Positions 26,380 through 33,884 of a stretch of DNA of 64,000 bases are shown here, in pieces. The notes under the pieces are model-generated. The model had not been told where the DNA came from, did no database searches, and was given only the letters and a program-made list of their open reading frames with translations. A program made the position numbers and the translations under genes. Positions within the stretch are counted from its first letter, which is position 1; every line of letters starts with the position of its first letter. Source of the DNA: Haloplanus natans DSM 17983 (lineage in GTDB: Archaea; Halobacteriota; Halobacteria; Halobacteriales; Haloferacaceae); the NCBI RefSeq assembly GCF_000427685.1, contig NZ_KE386573.1:2898938-2962937 (forward strand), written 5' to 3'.

Positions 26380-27294
26380 TCAGGCGATTTCGTCGTACTG
26401 CTCGCTCAGCTTTTCCGCCGCGTCGTCCATCAGGTCCGCCTCGTAGTCGTCGAGGTCCCACTCCACGACCTCCTCGACGCCGTTCGCGCCGAGTTTGACG
26501 GGGACGCCGAACGCGGTGTCCTCGTAGCCGTACTCGCCGTCGAGGACGACGCTGCCGGGGAGGACCGCGCCGGTGTCGCGGATCACGGCCTCGACCATGT
26601 GGGCGACGCCCGTCGCCGGGCCCCACTCGGTCGCGCCCTTGCGCTCGATGACATCCATCGCGGACTGCTTGAGGTTGCCGAGGATCTCTTCGCGTTCGTC
26701 GGCCGAAAAGTCGGGGTCGCGGCCGTCGACCCGCACCTTCGAGAAGACGGGTACCTGCGCGTCGCCGTGTTCGCCGAGGATCGTCGCCTCGACGTTCTTG
26801 ACCGGCGCGTCGAACCGCTCGGAGAGGACGTAGCGGAACCGGGCGGAGTCGAGGCGGCCGCCGAAGCCGACGACCGAGGATCGGTCGCGGTCGCCCGTCT
26901 CGTAGAGGTGGCGATTGAGGAGGTCGACCGGGTTCGAGGTGGTGATCGACACGAAGTCGTCGTTGTACTCCGCGAGCGAGGAGCCGATGTCCTCCATGAT
27001 CGGCGCGTTGTCGCCGGCGAGGTCGATGCGGGTCTGACCGGGTTTCCGGGGGATGCCCGCGGTGATGACCACCACGTCCGATCCCTCGGTCGCCTCGTAG
27101 CCGCCCTGCCGGACGACCGTGTTCGAGTCGTAGGCGATGCCGTGGTTCGCGTCGGCCGCCTGCCCGATCGTCTCCGCCTCCATATCCGGAATGTCGACGA
27201 AGACGAGTTCGTCCGCGATATCGCGGAGCGCGATGTTGTAGCCGGCCGCGGCCCCGACCGTCCCTGCGGCGCCGATGACGCTGACTTTCGTCAT
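26380..27294 (-). CDS. mdh: Malate dehydrogenase
   Basis: NAD-dependent oxidoreductase of 304 residues, LDH-like type, interconverting malate and oxaloacetate in the TCA cycle. It has the N-terminal Rossmann motif [17 protein letters not shown], the substrate-binding arginines in [13 protein letters not shown], the NAD-proximal TTSNPVD and the catalytic His in [15 protein letters not shown]. Length and high acidity match the well-studied tetrameric haloarchaeal enzymes. It is convergent with uvrC and divergent from the zinc-ribbon gene. Confidence 0.96.
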   Translation of the reverse strand: MTKVSVIGAAGTVGAAAGYNIALRDIADELVFVDIPDMEAETIGQAADANHGIAYDSNTVVRQGGYEATEGSDVVVITAGIPRKPGQTRIDLAGDNAPIMEDIGSSLAEYNDDFVSITTSNPVDLLNRHLYETGDRDRSSVVGFGGRLDSARFRYVLSERFDAPVKNVEATILGEHGDAQVPVFSKVRVDGRDPDFSADEREEILGNLKQSAMDVIERKGATEWGPATGVAHMVEAVIRDTGAVLPGSVVLDGEYGYEDTAFGVPVKLGANGVEEVVEWDLDDYEADLMDDAAEKLSEQYDEIA

Positions 27295-27440
27295 ATCACG
27301 TACCGATGGCTGCGGATTCCGATTAAACGCTTCGGAAGGGCCGTATTCGGCCCGCAGTCGGCGTACGACCGATCGACGACCGTCGAAAATCGCGGGGCGA
27401 GCCCGTGGGGTTTTTCGACCTCGACCGTCTTTTCGACCCT

Positions 27441-28040
27441 ATGAGCGGGTTCGACGAGGAGGCCGAGCGCGAGCGACTCCGGGAGAAGTACGAACGCGAC
27501 CAGGAGAAGCGCGCGAGTACGCAACGCATGAGCGAACTCCTCTTGAAGGGAGCGACGATGACGAACAGCCACTGTGACACCTGTGGCGATCCCATCTTCC
27601 GTTACGACGGACAGGAGTTCTGTCCGACGTGCCAGACGGCCGGTGAGGAGGCGGCCGAACGGGACGCCGAGGCCGAGACGACGGCGTCCGAGGAGGTTAC
27701 CGAACCCGAGACGGCGGCCGACACCGCCGACGCGGCGGCGGACGACACGACTCCGGCCCCCGAGGCCGCCGGCCGCCCCGTGCAACCCGGCACGGCCGAC
27801 GAAAGGATGACCGTTACGAGCGACGGACGGATTCGCGACGCGGGTGCGGAGCCGACGGCGAGTCGACCGTCGGCGTCCGCCGACGGATCGCTCGACGAGG
27901 CCCGCGCGTCGCTCTCGCGGACGCTGCTCCGGTACGCGCGGGCGGCCGAAGAAGCGGACGACCCGCGGCGGGCCACGGAGTTCCTCTCGGCCGCGCGCGA
28001 GGCCGCGGAGACGCTCGCCGCACTGGACTTTCAACGGTAG
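27441..28040 (+). CDS. Zinc-ribbon protein of the Sjogren/scleroderma autoantigen 1 family
   Basis: A 199-residue protein. A charged N-terminal helix (about 1-40) ends in STQRMSELLLKGATM, followed by a zinc ribbon with two CxxC pairs (CDTCGDPIF and CPTCQT), which together define the autoantigen p27 (ZNRD2) family. A long acidic Ala/Glu/Asp/Thr-rich disordered linker and a C-terminal helical region (LDEARASLSRTLLRYARAA) follow. Function in archaea is unknown. The ATG at 27441 was chosen over an upstream GTG at 27405. It converges on hef and overlaps its 3' end by 10 nt. Confidence 0.82.
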   Translation: MSGFDEEAERERLREKYERDQEKRASTQRMSELLLKGATMTNSHCDTCGDPIFRYDGQEFCPTCQTAGEEAAERDAEAETTASEEVTEPETAADTADAAADDTTPAPEAAGRPVQPGTADERMTVTSDGRIRDAGAEPTASRPSASADGSLDEARASLSRTLLRYARAAEEADDPRRATEFLSAAREAAETLAALDFQR

Positions 28041-30427
28041 TCGCTGCCCACTACGTCGCGGATGCGGTCGGCGGTGACCTCGCCCACGCCGTCCACGTCC
28101 AGTAAGTCCCCCTCGCGGGCCGTCATCACGGCCTCGACGCTGCCGAAGTGTTCGAGCAGCGAGCGTGCCGTCACCGGGCCGATATCCGCGATGGCGCCGA
28201 CGACGTACTCCTGCTGTTCGGCCAGCGTCTTCGCGCTCTTCTCGCCGTGGACGCTGACCGCGCGGTCACGGGTCGTCTGCTCCCGGCCGGCAAGCACCGC
28301 GAGGAGGTCAGCCGTGTCGCCCTCCCCCTCCGTCCGCAGGACGCTCACGCCGAAATCGACCGTGAGCGACGCCAGCGCCCCACGGATGGCGTCGGGATGG
28401 ACGTTGCGCTCCTCGTAGAGCCCCTCGCCTTCGATCAGGACGACGGGGCGGGCGTAGTGACGCGACAGGTCGCCCACCTGGTCGAACAGGGAGCGGTCGC
28501 CCCCGGTGAGGGTGTCGAGGAAGTCGGAGACGGTCTTGCGTTCGAGCGCGACGCGGTCCGAGACGACGTAATCGCCCACCGCCAGCGTCTCCAGTCGCGT
28601 CTCGATCCCCTCGCGGGTCGAGAGGTCGCGGGCGATGGCGGAGTCGAGTTCGCGCTGGTCGACGACGATTTCGACGGTGTCGTCGTCCTCGTCCGTCTCC
28701 GCGGTGGCGACGACGGCGTCGGTGTCCGCGCTCTCGCTTTCGCCCGCCTCGTCCGCATCCGTCGCCCCGAAGTCGGCCAGCCCCGGCTGGGCCGTCGCAC
28801 CGCCGTCGGCCTCGGCGCTGGCGCCCGTCTCCGCACCATCGAACGAGTCGAGCGCCGTCTGGGAGTCGTCGAGTTCCGCCGCCATCTCGTCGGCGACGCC
28901 TTTCAGCTCCTTCAGCTCGTCTTCCATCTCCTGTTCGCGTCGTCGGGAGATCCAGAAGAAGGCCTCGTCGCGGGTGTCCTCGGCCATCAGGACGACCACC
29001 CGACCCTCGTCCTGTCGGCCCGTCCGCCCCTTGCGCTGGATGGATCGGATCGCGGTGGGCACCGGTTCGTAAAAGAGCACGAGGTCGACCTCGGGCACGT
29101 CCAGTCCCTCCTCGGCGACGGAGGTAGAGACCAACACCTCGAACTCACCGTTTCGAAAGGCGTCGAGCGTCTCGCCCTGTTCCGTCTGGGTCATGCCGTC
29201 CGACCCCTCCTTGTCGCCCTGGCCGACGAACCGCCGCACGTCGAAGCTCTCGCTCAGGAAGTCGGTCAGCGCCTCGGCGGTGTCGCGGGACTCGGTGAAG
29301 ACGATGACGCGGTCCCCGCCGCCGATGCCGAGCGTCCGTGCGAGGAGGACGCGCGTCTGCCTGAACTTGGGATGTAGGTCGTCGAAATCCTCGGCGTTCC
29401 GCATCGCTTCCCGTACCTTGGGCTCCGAGACGAGCCGCTGGCTCGCTTTCGACGCCCCGGAGGCGCGGGCGGCGTTGCGCTGGCGCTCGAAGTAGCGACG
29501 CAGGGATTCGACGGACTGCGTCTCCGCGAGTTCCACGGCTCGACGAAGCTTCATCACCTCGGCGTGGATCGACATCCCCTCGTACCCCTCCGACTGGTCG
29601 GCGTCGATGAGGTCCTGTAACTGCCCGCGCATCGAGTTCAGGTCGCGCTGGGAGAGGTCCGGACTCGTCTTGTTCGTGACGCCGAGCTCTTTCAGTTGCT
29701 CCAGCCGGTCGGTGATGACCTCGTTGATCGCGTCTCTGATGTCGAGCACCGGGTCGGGCAGCGTCACCCGCTCCCACTCGACTTCGGTGTCGTGGGTGTA
29801 GTCGGCCACGTCGGCGTCCTCTTCGGTCATCACCGCCACCTCGCTCAACCCGAGATTCTCACAGACGGTGCGGATCGCCTCCTCGTCGCCGCCGGGCGAG
29901 GCGCTCATGCCCGTCACCAGCGGCGCCTCGGCGTCGGCGTGGTAGCGCTCCGCGATGTAGACGTAGGCGTAGTCGCCGGTCGCGCGGTGACACTCGTCGA
30001 AGGTGCAGTGGGTCACGTCGGACAGCGAGATGCGTCCGCCGATCAGGTCGTTTTCCACCACCTGCGGCGTGGCGATGACGATGCGGCTCCCCGTCCACAG
30101 GTCGGCCCGGTCGTCCGGCCGTACCTCGCCGGTAAACACCGTAATCTCGTCGTCGGGGATGGAGAGCGCCTCGCGGTAGAAGTCGGCGTGTTGCTGGACG
30201 AGCGGCTTGGTCGGGGCGAGAAAGAGCGCCGTCCCGCCGATGTCGTGGAGGCGTTCGGCGGTCACGAGCAGGCTCACCGTCGTCTTGCCGAGGCCGGTGG
30301 GGAGACAGACCAGCGTGTGCGCGTCGCGGGCATCGGACGCGAGTTCGAGCTGGTAGCGACGGCGCTCGATGAACCCCGGTTCGAGCAACGGGTGCTCGAC
30401 GTACGTTTCCTCGTCGGTGGCCGCCAT
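28031..30427 (-). CDS. hef: Hef helicase/nuclease (FANCM/XPF-like)
   Basis: A 798-residue fork-processing protein that combines a superfamily-2 helicase with an XPF-type nuclease. Helicase motifs: LPTGLGKTTVSLL (Walker A), TFDECHRA (DECH box) and QRKGRTGRQ (motif VI). An acidic linker (~residues 520-590) is followed by the nuclease domain with VDQRELDSA and ERKTVSDFLDTL (the ERKxxxD active site). Tandem helix-hairpin-helix repeats lie at the C-terminus. It handles stalled or branched forks, together with Holliday-junction resolvases such as the Hjc in this window. Confidence 0.96.
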   Translation of the reverse strand: MAATDEETYVEHPLLEPGFIERRRYQLELASDARDAHTLVCLPTGLGKTTVSLLVTAERLHDIGGTALFLAPTKPLVQQHADFYREALSIPDDEITVFTGEVRPDDRADLWTGSRIVIATPQVVENDLIGGRISLSDVTHCTFDECHRATGDYAYVYIAERYHADAEAPLVTGMSASPGGDEEAIRTVCENLGLSEVAVMTEEDADVADYTHDTEVEWERVTLPDPVLDIRDAINEVITDRLEQLKELGVTNKTSPDLSQRDLNSMRGQLQDLIDADQSEGYEGMSIHAEVMKLRRAVELAETQSVESLRRYFERQRNAARASGASKASQRLVSEPKVREAMRNAEDFDDLHPKFRQTRVLLARTLGIGGGDRVIVFTESRDTAEALTDFLSESFDVRRFVGQGDKEGSDGMTQTEQGETLDAFRNGEFEVLVSTSVAEEGLDVPEVDLVLFYEPVPTAIRSIQRKGRTGRQDEGRVVVLMAEDTRDEAFFWISRRREQEMEDELKELKGVADEMAAELDDSQTALDSFDGAETGASAEADGGATAQPGLADFGATDADEAGESESADTDAVVATAETDEDDDTVEIVVDQRELDSAIARDLSTREGIETRLETLAVGDYVVSDRVALERKTVSDFLDTLTGGDRSLFDQVGDLSRHYARPVVLIEGEGLYEERNVHPDAIRGALASLTVDFGVSVLRTEGEGDTADLLAVLAGREQTTRDRAVSVHGEKSAKTLAEQQEYVVGAIADIGPVTARSLLEHFGSVEAVMTAREGDLLDVDGVGEVTADRIRDVVGSDYR

Positions 30428-30496
30428 TACCCGGGATTCGTCGTCCGCGTGGTTAAGGGTTGGCGAACCGCAGTGAAAGTGAAACCGAGACCGTGA

Positions 30497-30739
30497 CTAC
30501 ACGATCCGTTCGCCGTCGTCGTCGTACAGGCGGATGGCGTCGACGGGGCAGGTGCGCGCGGCGAACTCGGCGTCGAGTGCCGCGTCGTCGGGCACCTCGC
30601 GGACGAAGACGTCCGGTTCGGTCTCCTCACCCCCCGCGAGGTCGGCTTTCCCGTCGTCCCGGTTCTCCTCGAACGCCGCCCACTCGTCGGTACACTGGAA
30701 CATCCCGATACAGGTGTCGCGGTCGAACTCGACGTGCAT
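30497..30739 (-). CDS. Small ferredoxin, probably three-cysteine [3Fe-4S] type
   Basis: An 80-residue acidic ferredoxin. MHVEFDRDTCIGMFQC holds two cysteines (residues 10 and 16) and RTCPVDAI the third (residue 64). The second position of the usual CxxCxxC cluster motif is missing, which favours a [3Fe-4S] cluster or an incomplete one. A short acidic insertion sits mid-chain. It would carry electrons to an unidentified partner, such as a P450 or dehydrogenase; none is encoded nearby. The start is the ATG at 30739; the longer frame upstream lacks protein character. Confidence 0.85.
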   Translation of the reverse strand: MHVEFDRDTCIGMFQCTDEWAAFEENRDDGKADLAGGEETEPDVFVREVPDDAALDAEFAARTCPVDAIRLYDDDGERIV

Positions 30740-30822
30740 GAACGGTGGTAAACGGGGCGACGAGAAAGGTGTGGCGCTGAGCGGGTGTCGTCCGGCGGCC
30801 CTCGATCGGACCGACACTCGTC

Positions 30823-31509
30823 TCAGTTCGTCGTCGACTTCGACTCGCCGCCGTTCTGCGGCGGTTCGACGCCCTCGACGACTTCCGCGACGGTCGTCTC
30901 CTTTTCGGTGTCGACGTGCCAGCGATCCACCGCGTCCTCGTAGTCGGTGAGCCGATCGCTCACGGCCGACTTGAGTTCGTCTTCGTTGACGTTCACCTCG
31001 AAGATGAACCGATCCTCGTCGCCGCCGCGAGCCGTCTTCTGGACGTTCGCGCTCACGAGTTCGTTGTCGAAGTAGTAGGGAGCAAGCTGGGTCATCACCT
31101 TCCGGTAGACCGTGTCCTCGACGGCCCGGAGCGCCTTTCGCCCGGCGGAGTCGGCGGCGCGGGCGACGTAGTTGATGGAGTCCTGCCAGCGCTCGACCGC
31201 CCCCTCGTTGTCCCCCTCCTCGACGCGTTCGTAAGACTCCGAGAGCTTCTCGCCGGCCGTCCGCAGATCCTCGTCGGGCTCTTTCCCCGCTTTCTCGCCC
31301 TCGCCCTCGGCGACGCTTGCCTGTTCGGCCGTCTTCTCGTTGACGTCCTCGCCGAGACGCTCGTGGGACTTGGGTCGCCACTCGTCCCACTCCTCGAACG
31401 CGTCGCCGTCGGCACCGGCCTCGCGAAGTGCGCGCGTAATCCGCTCACCGTGCTCGACGATATCCGCCCACGTGCCCCGGCATTTGAAACCGGATACGCT
31501 CTCTTCCAT
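30823..31509 (-). CDS. Conserved haloarchaeal protein (DUF5828-like)
   Basis: A 228-residue soluble protein. The opening MEESVSGFKCRGTWADIVEH and the long alpha-helical middle (KLSESYERVEEGDNEGAVER) fit a conserved haloarchaeal family that I recall as DUF5828. The C-terminal third is predicted mixed alpha/beta, with aromatic QLAPYYFDNELVSANVQ. There is no catalytic or metal motif. It stands alone; the 5' side faces a ~290-nt gene-poor gap. Confidence 0.75.
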   Translation of the reverse strand: MEESVSGFKCRGTWADIVEHGERITRALREAGADGDAFEEWDEWRPKSHERLGEDVNEKTAEQASVAEGEGEKAGKEPDEDLRTAGEKLSESYERVEEGDNEGAVERWQDSINYVARAADSAGRKALRAVEDTVYRKVMTQLAPYYFDNELVSANVQKTARGGDEDRFIFEVNVNEDELKSAVSDRLTDYEDAVDRWHVDTEKETTVAEVVEGVEPPQNGGESKSTTN

Positions 31510-31602
31510 CTCTTGTCACCTTCCCACGGCTCCGGCGTACAAAACGGTTCCGCGGTATCACCGGGGCGAGGTCCTCGTGACCGAGCGGCCACGCCTCCCG
31601 GT

Positions 31603-31710
31603 CTCATAGGGATTATCGTAGCCAGGCGGAAGTAAAGCGATCCTCGACTGGCCGTGGTCTCCGATTCGGACGAAACCGAACCGATGACCATCTACGAGCA
31701 TCCCTATCAC
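31603..31710. repeat. Degenerate relative of the 88-nt palindrome
   Basis: CTCATAGGGATTATCGTA (31603-31620) matches the left end of copy 2 at 16 of 18 positions. CCCTATCAC at 31702-31710 resembles the right terminus. The interior no longer pairs, and the span is 108 rather than 88 nt, so this is a decayed copy or a partial insertion. Confidence 0.45.
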
Positions 31711-31772
31711 GTCCCGAACCCGCTGTGAGGTTGCTGACGCCGGCCACGTACCGTGAGCCGTCGACGACGGGG

Positions 31773-31780
31773 GATTTTTA
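31773..31780 (+). promoter_or_regulatory. TATA box of the cupin gene
   Basis: GATTTTTA ends 23 nt before the ATG at 31804, in an otherwise GC-rich stretch. Confidence 0.5.
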
Positions 31781-31803
31781 TTGTTCCTCGGCCGTGATCG
31801 ACT

Positions 31804-32175
31804 ATGGGTTACCACGTCGTCGATACGGACGAAGTCGATCCCGACCCCGACCGTCCCTGCACGCGCCGTTCGTTGTCGGAACTGGGCGGACTCTCGAAGA
31901 TGGCGATCAATCGCTACACGGCCGAACCGGGCGAGGAACTGCCGCTTGCCTACCACTACCACGACGAACAGGAGGAAGCGTTCTACGTCCTCTCGGGAAC
32001 GCTCCACGTCGACACACCGGAGGGACGGCTGGAGGCCGGACCGGACACCCTCCTTACCGTCGAACCCGACAGCCCGCAGTTCGCGTACAACCCCGAGGAC
32101 GCGACCGAATCCGTCGACGTCGTCGCGGTCGGTGCACCGGCGGTCGACGGAGATGTCCACGCGTACGAACCGTAG
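31804..32175 (+). CDS. Cupin-domain protein
   Basis: A 123-residue single-domain cupin. The metal-binding motif 1 reads HYHDEQEEAFYVLSG (H-x-H-x(n)-E type, about residues 50-65), and motif 2 lies around PDSPQFAYN, where the usual His is replaced by Gln, so metal coordination may be three-residue. Such small cupins act as isomerases, dioxygenases or sugar-binding proteins; the substrate cannot be told. It has its own promoter, and its stop abuts the convergent small gene at 32176. Confidence 0.85.
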   Translation: MGYHVVDTDEVDPDPDRPCTRRSLSELGGLSKMAINRYTAEPGEELPLAYHYHDEQEEAFYVLSGTLHVDTPEGRLEAGPDTLLTVEPDSPQFAYNPEDATESVDVVAVGAPAVDGDVHAYEP

Positions 32176-32382
32176 CTACCGGTTCCAGACGAATCGCGTG
32201 ACTGCGTCGTCGACCCGCGTCGAGAGCCGCGACAGCCACGCCTCCGGGGAGGCACGTTGCATCGAGGTCCGGTCGACCTCGATCCGCTCGTCGCCGAACG
32301 GGTCGCGGGTCTCGTCCTCGTCGACGGCGTCGACGACGACGCTCATCGAGCACCGTCCGCACGCTTCGGTATCTTTCGCCAT
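32176..32382 (-). CDS. Small haloarchaeal protein with a CxxC pair
   Basis: A 68-residue acidic protein starting MAKDTEACGRCSMSVVVDAV. The CGRC pair near residues 8-11 could bind zinc or be redox-active. The rest (DPFGDERIEVDR...AWLSRLSTRVDDAVTRFVW) appears as a beta strand plus an amphipathic helix. The ATG at 32382 is preferred to the upstream in-frame start because the extension crosses the promoter-like A/T patch. No family recognised. Confidence 0.7.
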   Translation of the reverse strand: MAKDTEACGRCSMSVVVDAVDEDETRDPFGDERIEVDRTSMQRASPEAWLSRLSTRVDDAVTRFVWNR

Positions 32383-32514
32383 TGATCGTAGTTGGGTCGC
32401 CAGTGATTTAAATCCTGTTCGCGATGCGTTTTTCATCGTCGCTGGTGTATCCCCCCTTATGCACCGACTCGTGACGCCGACGCCACCGACCGACCCCGGT
32501 CACCGCCCGCGGCG

Positions 32515-33237
32515 ATGAGCGGCGATCGGGGTGAGGACGCGACGGACGGGGCGAACGCACCCACCGCCGCGATACCCTCCGAAGGACCGGCGAACCACGC
32601 GCCCGACGACGACTGGGGCGCGCCGGCGGGCGAGGCCGAGCGGCTAGCGTCCCTCCCGGACGAGGTGATCGAAGGGGTTCCCGACTGGCACGACGACCCG
32701 TATCTCGACCGCGTGAGCGATCGCTTGCTGCACAGCTACGATCTGGAGCGGGCGGTGACCCACGGCGGCCACCGCTGGGACCTCTACGGCGAACTCCGGG
32801 TGATAAACCAGAAGCAGTTCGTCCACCCCGCCCTCTCCTACGCCGACCACGAGTCCGAGGAGTACCTCTTCGCCCGCCGGGTCCATCGGCCCACCGTCGC
32901 CGAACTCGAACGCCTCGTCGACCTGGGACACGACATCGCCGACGAGCGGGTGAGCGGGGACGAGGAACATTATCGGACCGACATCACGTTCGTCCTCGTC
33001 GCCGACGGGATTCCCGACCCAGTCCGGGAGTTCGTCGACGGCTTCCGCGACCGCACCCTGTTGAAGTTCGGGTACTACGGCCACTACGAGGTGAATCTGA
33101 TCGTCGTTGCGCCGGACCGCCGGGCTGCGGTCGCCAGCGAGGCGGCCGACGCCGTCCAGGCGTTCGCCCTCTGGGAGGACCTCGACGACTCCGAACCGGG
33201 CCTCCTCGAACGCGTCGCCCGCCGCTTCTGGTCGTAG
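32515..33237 (+). CDS. Conserved haloarchaeal protein of unknown function
   Basis: A 240-residue acidic protein. After a disordered N-terminus of about 40 residues comes a conserved-looking core with DRVSDRLLHSYDLERAVTHG, the aromatic-rich FGYYGHYEVNLIVVAP and a C-terminal helix ending in RFWS. There is no catalytic motif and no membrane helix. The following lipoprotein gene starts 2 nt after its stop, so the two are co-transcribed. Confidence 0.75.
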   Translation: MSGDRGEDATDGANAPTAAIPSEGPANHAPDDDWGAPAGEAERLASLPDEVIEGVPDWHDDPYLDRVSDRLLHSYDLERAVTHGGHRWDLYGELRVINQKQFVHPALSYADHESEEYLFARRVHRPTVAELERLVDLGHDIADERVSGDEEHYRTDITFVLVADGIPDPVREFVDGFRDRTLLKFGYYGHYEVNLIVVAPDRRAAVASEAADAVQAFALWEDLDDSEPGLLERVARRFWS

Positions 33238-33238
33238 G

Positions 33239-33856
33239 ATGCGTCGCCGTCACTTCCTCGCCAGTGGGCTGGCCGGTCTCGTCTGGACCGCGGGCTGTGG
33301 GCTCGTTCCCGAGGAAAGCGATCCCATCGAGGCCAGCGCGACCGCACCGGCGACGCTCCCCGAGGCTGCGGCGGCCGAGGCGGGGGACGAACGGATCGTC
33401 GCCGAGACGACCACCGTCGAGACGACTGTCGACGCCGACATCGGCGGCGACGTGGCGTTGAGCGCCAGCCGGGAGGTGGTGATGACGCTGTTCCGACGGG
33501 TCTACCGCGCCGATGGCGAACGGCGGTTCGGGCTGGTGACCGCGCCGACGGTTCGGCTCATCGGGAACTCGGAGACGCGGTACGATCCGATCCCGGCGCT
33601 CGACCGCGCGCGTGTCGTTGCCCTCGCGACCGACCGATCCGTCGACACCGTGAGCGACGCCACGGAGTCGGGAGCGGTCACGATGCTCGGGACGGAAACG
33701 CCACGCGAGACGGCGACCGCGACCGACGGGGACGAGAAACTCGCGCTCGTCCGGGCGCGCGTTCGCGCTGACGACGACGCCGTCACCGCCGTCGCCCTCG
33801 CCCCGACCGACGACGCCGTCGTCGCGCCGCTGGGTGCGGTCGCTCGCGACCCGTAG
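33239..33856 (+). CDS. Haloarchaeal lipoprotein (DUF6517-like)
   Basis: A 205-residue exported protein. MRRRHFLASGLAGLVWTAGC holds a Tat-like signal and lipobox with Cys at residue 20. The mature part is Thr/Ala/Glu/Asp-rich and beta-strand-rich (VVMTLFRRVYRADGERRFGL). It resembles haloarchaeal secreted proteins I recall as DUF6517. It follows the previous gene with 1 nt between stop and start. It converges on cstA; the 28-nt gap contains an A-run that may serve transcription termination. Confidence 0.75.
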   Translation: MRRRHFLASGLAGLVWTAGCGLVPEESDPIEASATAPATLPEAAAAEAGDERIVAETTTVETTVDADIGGDVALSASREVVMTLFRRVYRADGERRFGLVTAPTVRLIGNSETRYDPIPALDRARVVALATDRSVDTVSDATESGAVTMLGTETPRETATATDGDEKLALVRARVRADDDAVTAVALAPTDDAVVAPLGAVARDP

Positions 33857-33884
33857 CGGGTCAAAAAACCGTCGGTTCTGGCGG

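Larger units (their letters stand above)
31510..31803. other. Gene-free gap with a decayed 88-nt repeat
   Basis: A 294-nt interval between the DUF5828-like gene and the cupin gene. It contains a half-copy of the 88-nt repeat (31603-31620) with a possible displaced right terminus at 31702-31710, and the cupin TATA box near 31773. A 24-codon frame ending MTIYEHPYHVPNPL (stop at ~31726) has no supporting features. Confidence 0.55.

Noticed and set aside
31654-31728. 24-codon ORF ending MTIYEHPYHVPNPL
   Set aside because: There is no promoter at suitable distance, only a GTG start and it falls within a decayed repeat; chance is the simpler explanation.
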